A stretch of 64,000 nt of DNA from Pseudophaeobacter leonis (GTDB taxonomy: Bacteria > Pseudomonadota > Alphaproteobacteria > Rhodobacterales > Rhodobacteraceae): contig NZ_MWVJ01000074.1 of NCBI RefSeq assembly GCF_002087335.1, positions 93,074-157,073 of the forward strand, given 5' to 3'. The translations under genes and the position numbers were made by a program. Below the pieces are notes generated by a model. It made no database searches. It was not told the DNA's origin and saw only the letters and a list, made by a program, of their open reading frames with translations. Shown piece after piece: positions 50,101-59,373 of this stretch; position 1 is the first letter of the stretch; each line of letters opens with the position of its first letter.

Positions 50101-51324
50101 CGCGCCCGTCTGCCTGCGGCTCTGGTGCCAAATGGGCCTGCGCTGCTGCAAAACCTGCCACTCACGGCCAATCACAAGCTGGACCGCCGACACCTGCCGC
50201 CAATTGAAGCCGAACCAGACCTGACGGAGACACAGGCGCCCGCATCCTCTCTTGAACTGCAATTGCTGCAAATCTGGGCCGAAGTCCTGGGAAAGGCGGG
50301 ATTTGGCGTCACCGATGACTTCTTTGACATTGGTGGCCATTCGCTGCTGGCCCTGCGTTTGGTGCTGTTGATCGAACAACGTATGGGGGTCAAGGTTCCA
50401 CTGGCCGAACTGTTCAAATCTGCCACGGTCGCGCATTTGGCAAAGGTGGCCCAGGGTGCGCAAGACGGAGCAGAAATCAGCGAGACAGGCGTCGTTCCCC
50501 TGTGGCAACGCGGCAGCGGTCCGCCGCTCTGGCTGGTGCATACGGGCGGCGGCATGCTGTGGAACTATCAGCCACTGGTGCAGGCGCTGGTTCATGAGCC
50601 GACCTCTGAATTTCCGATCTACGGCTTTGAGGCCAGGGGCCTGTTTGACGGCGCAAAGCCGCATAATCGCATCTCTGACATGGCCACGGAGTTCATTGTC
50701 GCGCTGCGGCGGCGGCAACCTTCTGGACCATACCGGCTGGGGGGCCATTCTTTTGGTGGTGTTTTGGCCTGGGAAATGGCCTGCCAGTTGCAGTCCGAGG
50801 GCGCGGATGTCTCGCAGCTGATCTTGTTTGACAGCAGCCTGAACCGTCCGGATGACACCTGGCAGGCGCATCAGACAGCAGCGCGCATTGCCGCGCGGGA
50901 TCTGGCAGCTGCCGTGGATATTTTTTCCCGCTTTACCGATGCTGGGTTTGCGCTATGCGAAGAGAGCCTTGCCAAACTGTCACTGTCAGAGCAGCTGGAT
51001 CAGGCCGCGCAGGTGATGGCCGACAGTATCGGCTCACGCGAGGCGGCCCACCATCTGATTGCGGGACTTTTGCGGGTTTCACAGCACCACCGCGCCGCCC
51101 GGCTGGCCTATACTCCGGGCCAGCACAGCGCACCGGTGGTGCTGTTTCAGGCCCAAGACCCGGACACCCAGGATCCGGATACAGTGGCGCGGCAATTTTG
51201 GGCCCGGGCTGCGGCCGGCCCGTTTGAAGCACATGTGGTCGAGGGCGATCATGTCACCATGATGGCCGCCCCGCATGTGCAGGGCCTCGCCAAAGCGCTG
51301 CACAGATGCCTCGCCCAAAGCTGA
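47183..51324 (+). CDS. NRPS module 3 with thioesterase: C-A-T-TE (one frame break)
   Basis: The terminal enzyme, about 1380 residues. The condensation domain begins SFAQERWLF and has the active site LHHIVSDGWS. The adenylation domain has FFTSGSTGTPKAV, YGPTETTLAK and LTANHKLDRR; its specificity residues read roughly D-V-R-H-F-A-L-L-A, not a code I recognise. A T domain (FFDIGGHSLLALRLV) and a type I thioesterase (nucleophile in GGHSFGGVLAWE, His in GDHVTMM) follow, so the product is released by hydrolysis or cyclisation. The frame breaks near 47333-47338; one added base gives DQLEPADPAHTIVGALRLRG at the start of the C domain. It overlaps the PKS stop by ATGA. Confidence 0.9.
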
Positions 51325-51374
51325 GCCGCCTCGGCCAACGCTGAGCGCGGGCGGGTCTGGCCTGGCTGGCGGCG

Positions 51375-53093
51375 CTACCTGCCCAGAACCTCGGGCAACA
51401 GCTGGCCTGTTGTGCCAGAGGGCATGCGGGTGCGGGCATAGCTGGCGATGGTTGGGGCAACATCCACGGTCTGCACCTTGCGATACACCGTCTGGGCCGC
51501 AATGCCGGGCCCCATGAAAAACAGCGGGACATGCCGGGCATAGGCATAGGGGGATCCGTGCTGAGAGGCGCCCGCCAGAGGGTCAGGATCCAGCATAAAC
51601 CAGCCCGGCGACAGCAGCGGATACAAATCACCGGCGCGGGAGGCGAGGAAATTTGCCGTCACGGCGCGACCAAAATGCGTGTCCGGCACGGCACCACTGG
51701 CAATCTTGCCCTTGTGAAAAACAACCGCCACCCCGGGCATCGCGCGCAGTGTCTTGGCGATCAGATGGCGCGCCTGCGCCACATCCGCACCGGCCGCGCG
51801 CAGAGGCTCCTGTTGCATATAAATCCAGGGAGAGGTGTAACTGCTGATCGCCTCGGTTATGCCATGCTTGCGCTTGAACCGGCGGATCGCAGGCATTTGT
51901 TCTACCTTGCTGTAATCAAACAACTGCACATTGGTGCGCAGCCGCGCATTCAGATAGCCCGGCACCTCGGTGGCGCCATGATCTGCGGACAGCACCACCA
52001 GCGTTCTGTCCAGACCCACAACAGCATCCAGATAGTCGAACAGCTCTGCCAGCTGGGCATCCAGCCGTTTGAGATTGTCCTCCGCCTCAAGAGACGATGG
52101 CCCAAAGGTGTGGCCGACATAGTCGACAGAGTTCAGACTGATCGCCAGATAGTCTGTCACCGCATCCGTTCCAAGGCTCGCTCCGGCGATCAGTGCCTTG
52201 GCAAAACTGAGCGTCAGCTCATCCGCCGCCGGTGAGGTCTGCAGAAAGGCCTGGTAAAGGGGGTCAGCAGTCGCAGGATAGAGGTGGTCGGCAAAAATAA
52301 TGCCCCAGCCGGTATAGTTCTTTTCCCATGGCTGGTCATCATAGGCGGCAAAACTGTAGCTTTGTTCAGGGCGAAGGCGGGTCCAAGCGCCCCCGGAATA
52401 GGTGGCTGGCAGTTGCTGTGCGGTCCAGTCCTGTACCCATTGCGGATAGGCGTCGAGATAAAAGAGCGAACTGACAAAGGTGGATTGGCTGGTGCTGTAC
52501 CAAAAGGCAGTGCCCGCATGGCCCGTGGCGCCAATTGCGGCCCGGTCCTTCATTGAGACGCCAAAGATTTTGGCGGCCGCGCCGCGCGACAGCCGGAGCT
52601 CATCCCCGATCGTGGTGACCAGCAAATCCTTTGGGGATCGGCCATCTTTTGGCGCGGAAAAGCTACCATCGGGGAACAACACAGGCGCTGCCGGATCCTG
52701 CGTCGCAAAATGAAGGGCGTCGGACACATCCAGCACCACCTCCTGATTTCCACTTGTGTTCTGCACCACCGGAGCCTGGGGCAGCTGGGAGTCGCGGTAA
52801 TTATTAGCGACCAGCCCATGCACCGCTGGATCAGCCCCGGTGGAAAGCGTCGTATGACCCACAACCGTTTCCGTATTGGAATGGCGATGTTCCGCATCCC
52901 GGTACCAGACGCCCTGTGACATCAGCAATTGAAAGCCGCCCTCGGTGAAATCGGTTGAAAACCGGTCCAGCAAGTCCGCCCTGAGTTGGTCCACAGTGAT
53001 CTGCACGATCAATTTGGGCGGGAAATCACGTCCCTGGGCCGACAGCAGCGATGGCATCAACAGCAGGCCAAAAAGAAGGAGAAGAACGCGCAT
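51375..53093 (-). CDS. Secreted alkaline phosphatase-superfamily enzyme (PafA-like)
   Basis: A 572-residue enzyme with a signal peptide (MRVLLLLFGLLLMPSLLSAQ), so it acts in the periplasm or outside. Superfamily features are the metal Asp35 in ITVDQLRADL, the nucleophile Thr76 in NTETVVGHTTLSTG, LNSVDYVGHTFGP and the Asp-His pair in LSADHGATEVPGY. It most resembles PafA-type phosphatases and phosphodiesterases, which release phosphate from organic phosphates. The start at 53093 was chosen because the signal peptide begins there. It converges on the thioesterase gene with 50 bases between. General phosphate scavenging is likely; a role in dephosphorylating an exported product is speculative. 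Confidence 0.82.
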   Translation of the reverse strand: MRVLLLLFGLLLMPSLLSAQGRDFPPKLIVQITVDQLRADLLDRFSTDFTEGGFQLLMSQGVWYRDAEHRHSNTETVVGHTTLSTGADPAVHGLVANNYRDSQLPQAPVVQNTSGNQEVVLDVSDALHFATQDPAAPVLFPDGSFSAPKDGRSPKDLLVTTIGDELRLSRGAAAKIFGVSMKDRAAIGATGHAGTAFWYSTSQSTFVSSLFYLDAYPQWVQDWTAQQLPATYSGGAWTRLRPEQSYSFAAYDDQPWEKNYTGWGIIFADHLYPATADPLYQAFLQTSPAADELTLSFAKALIAGASLGTDAVTDYLAISLNSVDYVGHTFGPSSLEAEDNLKRLDAQLAELFDYLDAVVGLDRTLVVLSADHGATEVPGYLNARLRTNVQLFDYSKVEQMPAIRRFKRKHGITEAISSYTSPWIYMQQEPLRAAGADVAQARHLIAKTLRAMPGVAVVFHKGKIASGAVPDTHFGRAVTANFLASRAGDLYPLLSPGWFMLDPDPLAGASQHGSPYAYARHVPLFFMGPGIAAQTVYRKVQTVDVAPTIASYARTRMPSGTTGQLLPEVLGR

Positions 53094-53437
53094 GGTTTTT
53101 CCAATCAACAAAAGGACACTAAATATTCTGAGCGGCGTAAAAATAGCTGCCACCCAGGTTTAAGAGGCCATTCACCTCAACACCGACAAGTGTGGTCTTT
53201 GCTCCAGAGCAAAAATCTTGGCACAGCGACCAGACGCCTGGCACAGCCCGAAGACGCTTAGCGCAGCCGCCCGTTTCCCTAAGAGCGAAGCCCTGGCATT
53301 CGCGCCCTCTCGCGCGGCGTTCTGCTGGGTCAGATTTCCTGTATATTCGCCCCATAGCCGAATCCGAACACTACCCAAGCGTGCTTTTGCATAAAAACAT
53401 CTCGCTAAAGCAGTAAGGACTTTCAACAAGAGTTGTG
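53094..53437. other. Intergenic region without a gene
   Basis: 344 bases between the phosphatase start and the M20 peptidase stop. The promoter of the phosphatase should be at the left end. The short frames in it lack coding character, and TGGCACAGC occurs twice (near 53219 and 53239). I see no terminator hairpin with a T-run or RNA gene. Confidence 0.4.
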
Positions 53438-54850
53438 TCAAGTCTTGCCTGTGTCCTGTGGCGTGTCCGGGGTGCTGGTGCCAATGTCCCAGAACAACCC
53501 GGCCATGACCTGCATCGCTTCACGACAGATAGGTTTCAAAACATGTGCATTCGGAGCATGTTGATTGCATCCAAGGTAGCTGTGCGGGATCCAGATGGTG
53601 GGTAGGCCCAGAATATCGGCAAAACACTCATTGGGCAGAGAGCCGGCCAGATTGGGCAGAACATGCGGCGTTTTTCCCGTCGTTTCTGTGAGCGAGGCCT
53701 GTACATAGGTGACCCAGGGATGATCCGGGTCCAGACGGGTTGCGCTAAAAATGCCTTTTTCGGCTGTCCGGATCTGGACCTTTTCAAATCCTCCTGCATC
53801 CAGATGGTGCCGCAGCGCTGGCAGGGCGTTATCAATATCGGGACCCACCACGTAGCGCAGCTGGCAACACGCCCATGCGGTAGGGGCAATCGCATTGACC
53901 GGAGCCTCGGGCATGCCGGATTTCATCGCCAAAACGGCAAAGCTGTTCCAGCCATAGGCGCGTTCCGCCGGTGTCAGGCCTTCTTCGCCCCAATCCATAT
54001 CCACAGTCGGCTCGGAATTGGTGCCCACGGGCAGCTCACGCAGGGCCGCGCTGATTTTTGGGGTGAGGCTGGTCGGGCGCCACCCGGGGATCTGCAATTG
54101 CCCCCGCTTATCTGTGATGCTCGCCAAGGCATGTGCCAGGATCATTGCCGGGTCGGCCAATAGCCCGCCCCAGTTTCCGGAATGATGCGCCCCTGTGCGC
54201 AGATCCACCACCAGATCGAACATCAAGCCGCCACGTGCGCCCATGAACATGGTTGGCCGGTCCGCGCTGAGCCGTGGCCCATCTGAGGCGATCAACACAT
54301 CCGCCATCATTGTGTCCCGATGCATCTGCATCATCTCGGCCAGACCGGGGGAGCCGACTTCCTCGCTCATCTCAAGTACGATCTTGACGTTGAAGCCCAG
54401 CTTGCCACGGCAGGCCAGCACAGATTCCAGGGCTGCGATATTGATCAGATGCTGAACCTTGTTGTCCGCCGTGCCGCGCCCATAGAGATGATCGTCCGCT
54501 TCCGTCAGTGTAAACGGTGCCAGGCCCTCTTGCCATTCGCTGTCCTGGCCCCAGATCACATCACCATGACCATAGGTGAGCACGGTTGGCAGGGCCGGGT
54601 CTTCGATGCGCGTGCCCAGCAAAAAGGGACCACCACCGCTATCTGCGACAGGATTGTCATATATCGTGCAGTCAAATCCCATCTTCACAAGCCGCGGCTG
54701 AATCGCCTCGACCAGATATTGGCTAAGCACCGCTGCCTGCTTTGGATTCTGGCTTTCGCTGCGATAGGCAACCAACGCGGTAAGCTCGGACTGAAGGCTG
54801 CCGGAGTCAAAATAGCTGGTTGCTGCCTCTATGGCGTCTTTACGGCTCAT
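53438..54850 (-). CDS. M20-family metallopeptidase (carnosinase/ArgE-like)
   Basis: A 470-residue zinc peptidase. Metal-binding motifs: His and Asp in LTYGHGDVIWG, Asp in LYGRGTADNKVQ, the Glu pair in VLEMSEEVGSPG, and an Asp in LIASDGPRLS. The dimerisation region contains GAHHSGNWGGLL, and the last His is in IWIPHSYLGCNQHAPNAH. There is no signal peptide, so it acts in the cytoplasm. It is the last gene of the operon opp-ggt-M20 and overlaps the gamma-glutamyltransferase gene by ATGA. In this context it probably hydrolyses dipeptides brought in by the transporter or released by the transferase. Confidence 0.88.
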   Translation of the reverse strand: MSRKDAIEAATSYFDSGSLQSELTALVAYRSESQNPKQAAVLSQYLVEAIQPRLVKMGFDCTIYDNPVADSGGGPFLLGTRIEDPALPTVLTYGHGDVIWGQDSEWQEGLAPFTLTEADDHLYGRGTADNKVQHLINIAALESVLACRGKLGFNVKIVLEMSEEVGSPGLAEMMQMHRDTMMADVLIASDGPRLSADRPTMFMGARGGLMFDLVVDLRTGAHHSGNWGGLLADPAMILAHALASITDKRGQLQIPGWRPTSLTPKISAALRELPVGTNSEPTVDMDWGEEGLTPAERAYGWNSFAVLAMKSGMPEAPVNAIAPTAWACCQLRYVVGPDIDNALPALRHHLDAGGFEKVQIRTAEKGIFSATRLDPDHPWVTYVQASLTETTGKTPHVLPNLAGSLPNECFADILGLPTIWIPHSYLGCNQHAPNAHVLKPICREAMQVMAGLFWDIGTSTPDTPQDTGKT

Positions 54851-56430
54851 CCGCGGGTCTCACTTTCGTTTATTGCATCACCCCAGGGCGACATTATTTC
54901 GGTGCAGCCAGTGTTGGTCTCACCGCGCCGCATGACACCGGCGGGACAGGCAAAGGCGTAGGGAAAGACCGTGCGGCGCGCAGGGATCACCGGGTGTGAT
55001 GCGCGCAGGGGCTCAATCACCTCCGTCGGCAGGGTTTCGTCCACGACCACCGTGTCCGCGCCTGAGACATCAATGCGGGGCTGGTGCAGCGCCGCCCCAA
55101 GATCCATGTCGAAATCGGTCATAAAACTGGCCAGCTGGGCGACGGCTGAAACGATCTTGCGCCCCCCTGATGCCCCAATCCCAAAGCGAAAGTCTCCCCT
55201 ATGCCCGATCACCGGGCAGATGTTCATCAGGCAGGGCTTGCCTGCGGCCAATGAATTGGGACGGCCCTGCACCGGATCAAACCACATAATGCCGTTGTTC
55301 ATCAAAAACCCTGTAGAGGGCGACACAACACGGCTGCCAAAGATCCCCAGCAGCGTTTGCGTCTGCGACACCATATTGCCGTGCTGGTCCACCACCGAGA
55401 AATGCGAGGTGCAGCCCTGCGCGGCTGGATTTTCACCATCATGCCCCATCGAGGAAAGCCGTTGTTCATACCCCGCCTTCAACCCGTCTGCGTAGGCGCA
55501 ATAGGCATCGGCACGGGGGGTGTCACCCTGCATCTGACAGCGCTCCATCACCTGCAGGGCCTGTTGCAGGGTGGGACCCGCCGTAAGCCCCGGCAGCATA
55601 TAGAGCATCGCCTCGCGATATTTCACGCTCAGGGGATCAGAGAAATAGGCGTTGTAGCTGCGCAGATCCTGCATGGAAAGGCTGCCGCCTTTGTCTTGCA
55701 CATCCCGCACCATCAACTGCGCCAGATCCCCGTCATACAGAGCCCGGTGTCCTGCCTCGGCGATCTGTTGCAGGCTTGCAGCCATACCGGATTGATCCAG
55801 TCGTTTTTCGGCCAGGGCCGTCCAGCCAGAAACCATGGGCCATTGTCCATCCTCCAAAAACAGCCTGGCGGCGTCCGCATCAGATGCCAGCGCCCGCGTG
55901 GTTGAGGCGATGATCAGGGCGGCATACCAGTCAACCAACATGCCCTCTTTGGCATGGGATATAGCGGGGGCCAAAAGCTCGCTCCAGGGCAGGGTGCCAA
56001 ACCGCGCATGCAGTTTGCCCATCCCGTCCACCAGACCGGGGACGGCGATGGCTGTGGCGCCCTGAATATTGCGATCCTCCACAACACTGTCCCAGGGAAA
56101 GAGATCATTGGCCTTGCCGCCTCCGCTCAAGGGGTAGTCAGACACCTTCAGACCAGCCGGTGAGCGCATGCCGTAGTTGAGCGCATAGGCCTTGCCCTCA
56201 TCCTCTTGCCACAGCATCAGACCACCGCCACCGGCCGGGCCGCTCATCCAGGGCTCAACCACACCCAGAACAAAAGATGTGGCAATGGCCGCATCGACCG
56301 CAGTCCCACCTGCCGCCAGCACAGCGGCGCCGGCTTCGGCAGCGCTACGGTGTTGCGCCGCAACAACCCCATGGTTGGTCTCAACGCCCGCTTTTGTGGT
56401 GGACTGCGTATGTGAAAGACTGGGGTTCAT
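54847..56430 (-). CDS. Gamma-glutamyltransferase/hydrolase (cytoplasmic type)
   Basis: A 527-residue N-terminal nucleophile hydrolase that removes or transfers the gamma-glutamyl group of peptides such as glutathione. The autoprocessing and catalytic Thr lies in GCTSHFSVVDQHGNMVS, and the gamma-glutamyl binding region includes GFLMNNGIMWFDP and GASGGRKIVSA. Early family motifs are AAEAGAAVLAAGGTAVDAA and SGPAGGGGLML. It lacks a signal peptide, unlike the periplasmic enzymes of E. coli, so it should act after import. It sits between the ATPase gene oppF and the M20 peptidase gene, with ATGA overlaps on both sides. Confidence 0.9.
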   Translation of the reverse strand: MNPSLSHTQSTTKAGVETNHGVVAAQHRSAAEAGAAVLAAGGTAVDAAIATSFVLGVVEPWMSGPAGGGGLMLWQEDEGKAYALNYGMRSPAGLKVSDYPLSGGGKANDLFPWDSVVEDRNIQGATAIAVPGLVDGMGKLHARFGTLPWSELLAPAISHAKEGMLVDWYAALIIASTTRALASDADAARLFLEDGQWPMVSGWTALAEKRLDQSGMAASLQQIAEAGHRALYDGDLAQLMVRDVQDKGGSLSMQDLRSYNAYFSDPLSVKYREAMLYMLPGLTAGPTLQQALQVMERCQMQGDTPRADAYCAYADGLKAGYEQRLSSMGHDGENPAAQGCTSHFSVVDQHGNMVSQTQTLLGIFGSRVVSPSTGFLMNNGIMWFDPVQGRPNSLAAGKPCLMNICPVIGHRGDFRFGIGASGGRKIVSAVAQLASFMTDFDMDLGAALHQPRIDVSGADTVVVDETLPTEVIEPLRASHPVIPARRTVFPYAFACPAGVMRRGETNTGCTEIMSPWGDAINESETRG

Positions 56431-57419
56431 GCCTGCACCAGTTTCGCTTGAACGGTTTCATCATGCAGATGGCATTTAATACGACCATAGGTTGTCAGCT
56501 GAGTGCGCGGTGCCTGTTGCTTGCAAATCTCACTCACGGCGGCGCAGCGTGGGTGGAAATGACACCCCGATGGCGGCTCAATCGGGTTCGGGTATGCCAT
56601 GCCCAGATGGGTGTCGGGCACGCCCAGACCGGGCTCGGGCGTCAGGACAGACTCCAGCAGTGCTTTGGAATAGGGATGGCGGGTTTGCACAAACATGCCT
56701 TCGACGCTGTTTTCCTCCACCACCTGGCCCAGATACATCACCGCAACCCTGGTCGCGAGGTGTTCGACCACCGCCAGATCATGGCTGATGAACAGATAGG
56801 TCAGGTTGAATTCGCGGCGCAACTCCCCAAGAAGGTTCAGAATTTGGCTTTGCACCGAGACATCTAGCGCTGACGTCGGCTCGTCACAGATCACGATTTC
56901 AGGGCGCATCACCAGAGCGCGCGCGATGGCGACACGTTGGCGTTGTCCCCCAGACATCTGGCTGGGGTAATTGGTCAGCACCCGGGACGGCAGCCCCACG
57001 ACATCCAGAATGTCACGCACCTTTTTCAGCCGCGATGCCTCATCGCCAATGTGGTGAACGCGCAGGGGCAGGGCGATGATATCTTCAATGCTTTTGCGCG
57101 GATTCAGGGACGAGTAGGGATCCTGAAAAATTGGCTGAATGCGGCGGGCCAACTCGAGGCGATTTTCGCCGCCTATGGGTTTGCCGTCCACCAGAACCTG
57201 ACCCGATGTAGGGGCCTCAAGGCCAAGCAGGATTTTGGCCATTGTGGATTTACCACATCCGCTTTCGCCGACCAGACCCAGCACGTCACTCCGGTTGAGT
57301 TGCAGGGAAATGCCGTTCAGGGCCGTCAGCGGTTTGGACTTACCAAACAGGCCTTGCTTGACTGTGTAGGTTTTGGTGACGTCACGCAGTTCTAGAATGG
57401 GTGTATCTGGGCTGTTCAT
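56427..57419 (-). CDS. Peptide ABC transporter ATP-binding protein (OppF/DppF type)
   Basis: An ABC ATPase of about 330 residues. Walker A is [12 protein letters not shown], the signature is [15 protein letters not shown], Walker [12 protein letters not shown], and the switch His is in ISHDLAVV. The C-terminal oligopeptide-type extension with Cys residues ([14 protein letters not shown]) fits the OppF family. The start at 57419 ([11 protein letters not shown]) overlaps the corrected stop of the OppD-type gene by ATGA; a longer frame to 57548 is an overlap artefact. With the OppD-type partner it powers uptake through the two permeases. Confidence 0.9.
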   Translation of the reverse strand: MNSPDTPILELRDVTKTYTVKQGLFGKSKPLTALNGISLQLNRSDVLGLVGESGCGKSTMAKILLGLEAPTSGQVLVDGKPIGGENRLELARRIQPIFQDPYSSLNPRKSIEDIIALPLRVHHIGDEASRLKKVRDILDVVGLPSRVLTNYPSQMSGGQRQRVAIARALVMRPEIVICDEPTSALDVSVQSQILNLLGELRREFNLTYLFISHDLAVVEHLATRVAVMYLGQVVEENSVEGMFVQTRHPYSKALLESVLTPEPGLGVPDTHLGMAYPNPIEPPSGCHFHPRCAAVSEICKQQAPRTQLTTYGRIKCHLHDETVQAKLVQA

Positions 57420-58457
57420 GACCGGTTTCCCTGTGACTGCGCCGTCAGCGGCCGATCCGGCTGTGAGGGGGCGAATCCCTGCGGGTCGACACAACGAAAG
57501 GCGTGCCTGCCCTCGTCCGTTAAATGACGCGGAATTGCGCTGCGGCAAGAGGCGCGCGCATGTTCACATCTGGTGCGGAAGGTGCAGCCCGAGACCTCCC
57601 CCACGAGGGAGGGCACGATGCCCGCAATAGTGCCCAGTTTCGCACCGATCGGGTTTGCCGGGGAGGGGAATGCAGTTGAGCAGCCCGCGGGGATAGGGAT
57701 GTGAGGGGGCGGCAAACAGATCGGCGGTGGGGCCGGTCTCGACCAGCGCTCCCGCATACATCACCGCAACCTTGTCCGCGATGCGCGCCACAACCCCCAG
57801 ATCATGGGTGATCAGGATCAGAGCCATGCCCATCTCGGCCTGAAGATCGACCAACAGCCGCAGAATTTGCGCCTGAATGGTCACATCAAGGGCCGTGGTG
57901 GGTTCGTCCGCGATGATCAGTTCCGGCTCACACATCAACGCCATCGCAATCATCACACGTTGGCGCAGCCCGCCGGACAGTTGATGGGGAAACTGCGACA
58001 GACGGCTTTCCGCTGCGGTGATCCCAACCTTTTGCAACAGCTCGATGGCACGGCCCCGCGCGGTTTTACGACTGGTGCCGCCATGGATCAACAGGGCTTC
58101 CATCAGCTGATCGCCAATGGTGTAGGACGGGTTGAGCGAGGTCATCGGTTCCTGAAAAATCATCGACATGCGCGCACCGCGCAGCGAACGCAGGGTCTTT
58201 GGGCTGGCCTCCAGCAGGGCGGTGCGCTCAAAATCCATCACATCGGCCTGTGGTCTGATCGCCCGGCCCAAAAGCCCCATCAGTGCCAGCGAGGTCAGCG
58301 ATTTACCAGAGCCGCTTTCGCCCACGATGCAGAGGGTTTCGCCGCGCATAAGATCAAAATCAATGCCGCGCACCGCATGAAGCGTCCCCGTGGCGGTGGG
58401 GATGTCGATGGTCAGGTTCTTGACCCTCAGGATCGGGTTTTGTGTATTATCTGTCAT
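57416..58457 (-). CDS. Peptide ABC transporter ATP-binding protein (OppD/DppD type, one frame break)
   Basis: The second ABC ATPase, about 346 residues. Walker [16 protein letters not shown], signature [15 protein letters not shown], Walker [13 protein letters not shown] and His in [11 protein letters not shown] are intact. The frame breaks at about 57660-57668, in the runs CTCCCCGG of the coding strand. Dropping one C continues the normal C-terminal domain ([17 protein letters not shown] and the Cys motif [15 protein letters not shown]) to the TGA at 57416-57418, which overlaps the OppF-type start. It starts three bases after the OppC-type stop. A sequence error is more likely than a truncated transporter. 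Confidence 0.88.
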
Positions 58458-58460
58458 AAG

Positions 58461-59372
58461 TTAGTTCCGCCCTTCCGGGGCTGTGACGTCACGCAGACCG
58501 TCGCCAAGCAGATTGATCGCCAGCACCAGTACAAACAGGACTGCACCAGGGATCAGCACGAGCCAGGGCTCAAACAACATCATATTTTTGCCTTCAGCGA
58601 CCATGAGGCCCCAGGAGGGGGTCGGGGGTTGAACACCCAGGCCAAGGAAGGACAAAACCGCCTCAAGCAAAATGGCATGGGCCATTTCCAGAGTGATGAC
58701 CACGATCAGGTTGTTCAGGATGTTTGGCATGATCTCGGACAGGATCACCCGCGGGGTTGAGCCCCCGATGGCCTGCGCCGCCGTCACATAGTCCCGGTTG
58801 CGCACCTGCAGGGTCGAGGTGCGCATCACCACGGCAAAGCGGTCCCAGAGCAAAAAGCCAAGGACGCAGATCACCACGGTGAGCGAGCCCCCAAGCAGGG
58901 CGACGACCGCAAGGGCCACAAGAACAACAGGCAGGGCGAGACGGACGTTGATCAAAAAGGTGACAACCGCATCGACACGGCCGCCAAAATACCCGGCGCT
59001 GACGCCAAGGATGGTGCCAATAGTGCCCGAAATCAGGGCCGCAACTGTGCCAATCAACAGCGATATGCGGGCGCCATAGATCAGACGCGACAGATAGTCC
59101 CGGCCCAGGTGGTCAGTGCCAAGGATGTGCTCCCATGTCCCATCCAGAAACACAGGCGGCTGCATCCGGCCCATCAGGTTCTGGGCATAGGGATCATGCG
59201 GCGCAATCAGCGGTGCAAAAAGCGCCACGATGGTCAAAAGCCCCAGCACGACGCCGCCAAACAGCAGCCCCTTATGGCCAGCAACACGACGGCGAAGGCG
59301 CTCTGCCGGGGTAGGCGCAAGGGTTTCCTGCAACAGCGGATCAGGCGGCAGAGCAGAGGAAGAGTGTGTCAT
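58461..59372 (-). CDS. Peptide ABC transporter permease (OppC/DppC type)
   Basis: A 303-residue inner-membrane permease with an N-terminal cytoplasmic segment, a first membrane helix (LLFGGVVLGLLTIVALFAPL), the OppC-type loop DPYAQNLMGRMQPP and GTDHLGRDYLSRLIYGARIS, and further helices. The EAA-type coupling region is AAQAIGGSTPRVILSEIMPN. It lies directly after the OppB-type permease gene (one base between) and three bases before the OppD-type gene. Together the two permeases form the membrane channel for peptides. Confidence 0.92.
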   Translation of the reverse strand: MTHSSSALPPDPLLQETLAPTPAERLRRRVAGHKGLLFGGVVLGLLTIVALFAPLIAPHDPYAQNLMGRMQPPVFLDGTWEHILGTDHLGRDYLSRLIYGARISLLIGTVAALISGTIGTILGVSAGYFGGRVDAVVTFLINVRLALPVVLVALAVVALLGGSLTVVICVLGFLLWDRFAVVMRTSTLQVRNRDYVTAAQAIGGSTPRVILSEIMPNILNNLIVVITLEMAHAILLEAVLSFLGLGVQPPTPSWGLMVAEGKNMMLFEPWLVLIPGAVLFVLVLAINLLGDGLRDVTAPEGRN

Positions 59373-59373
59373 A

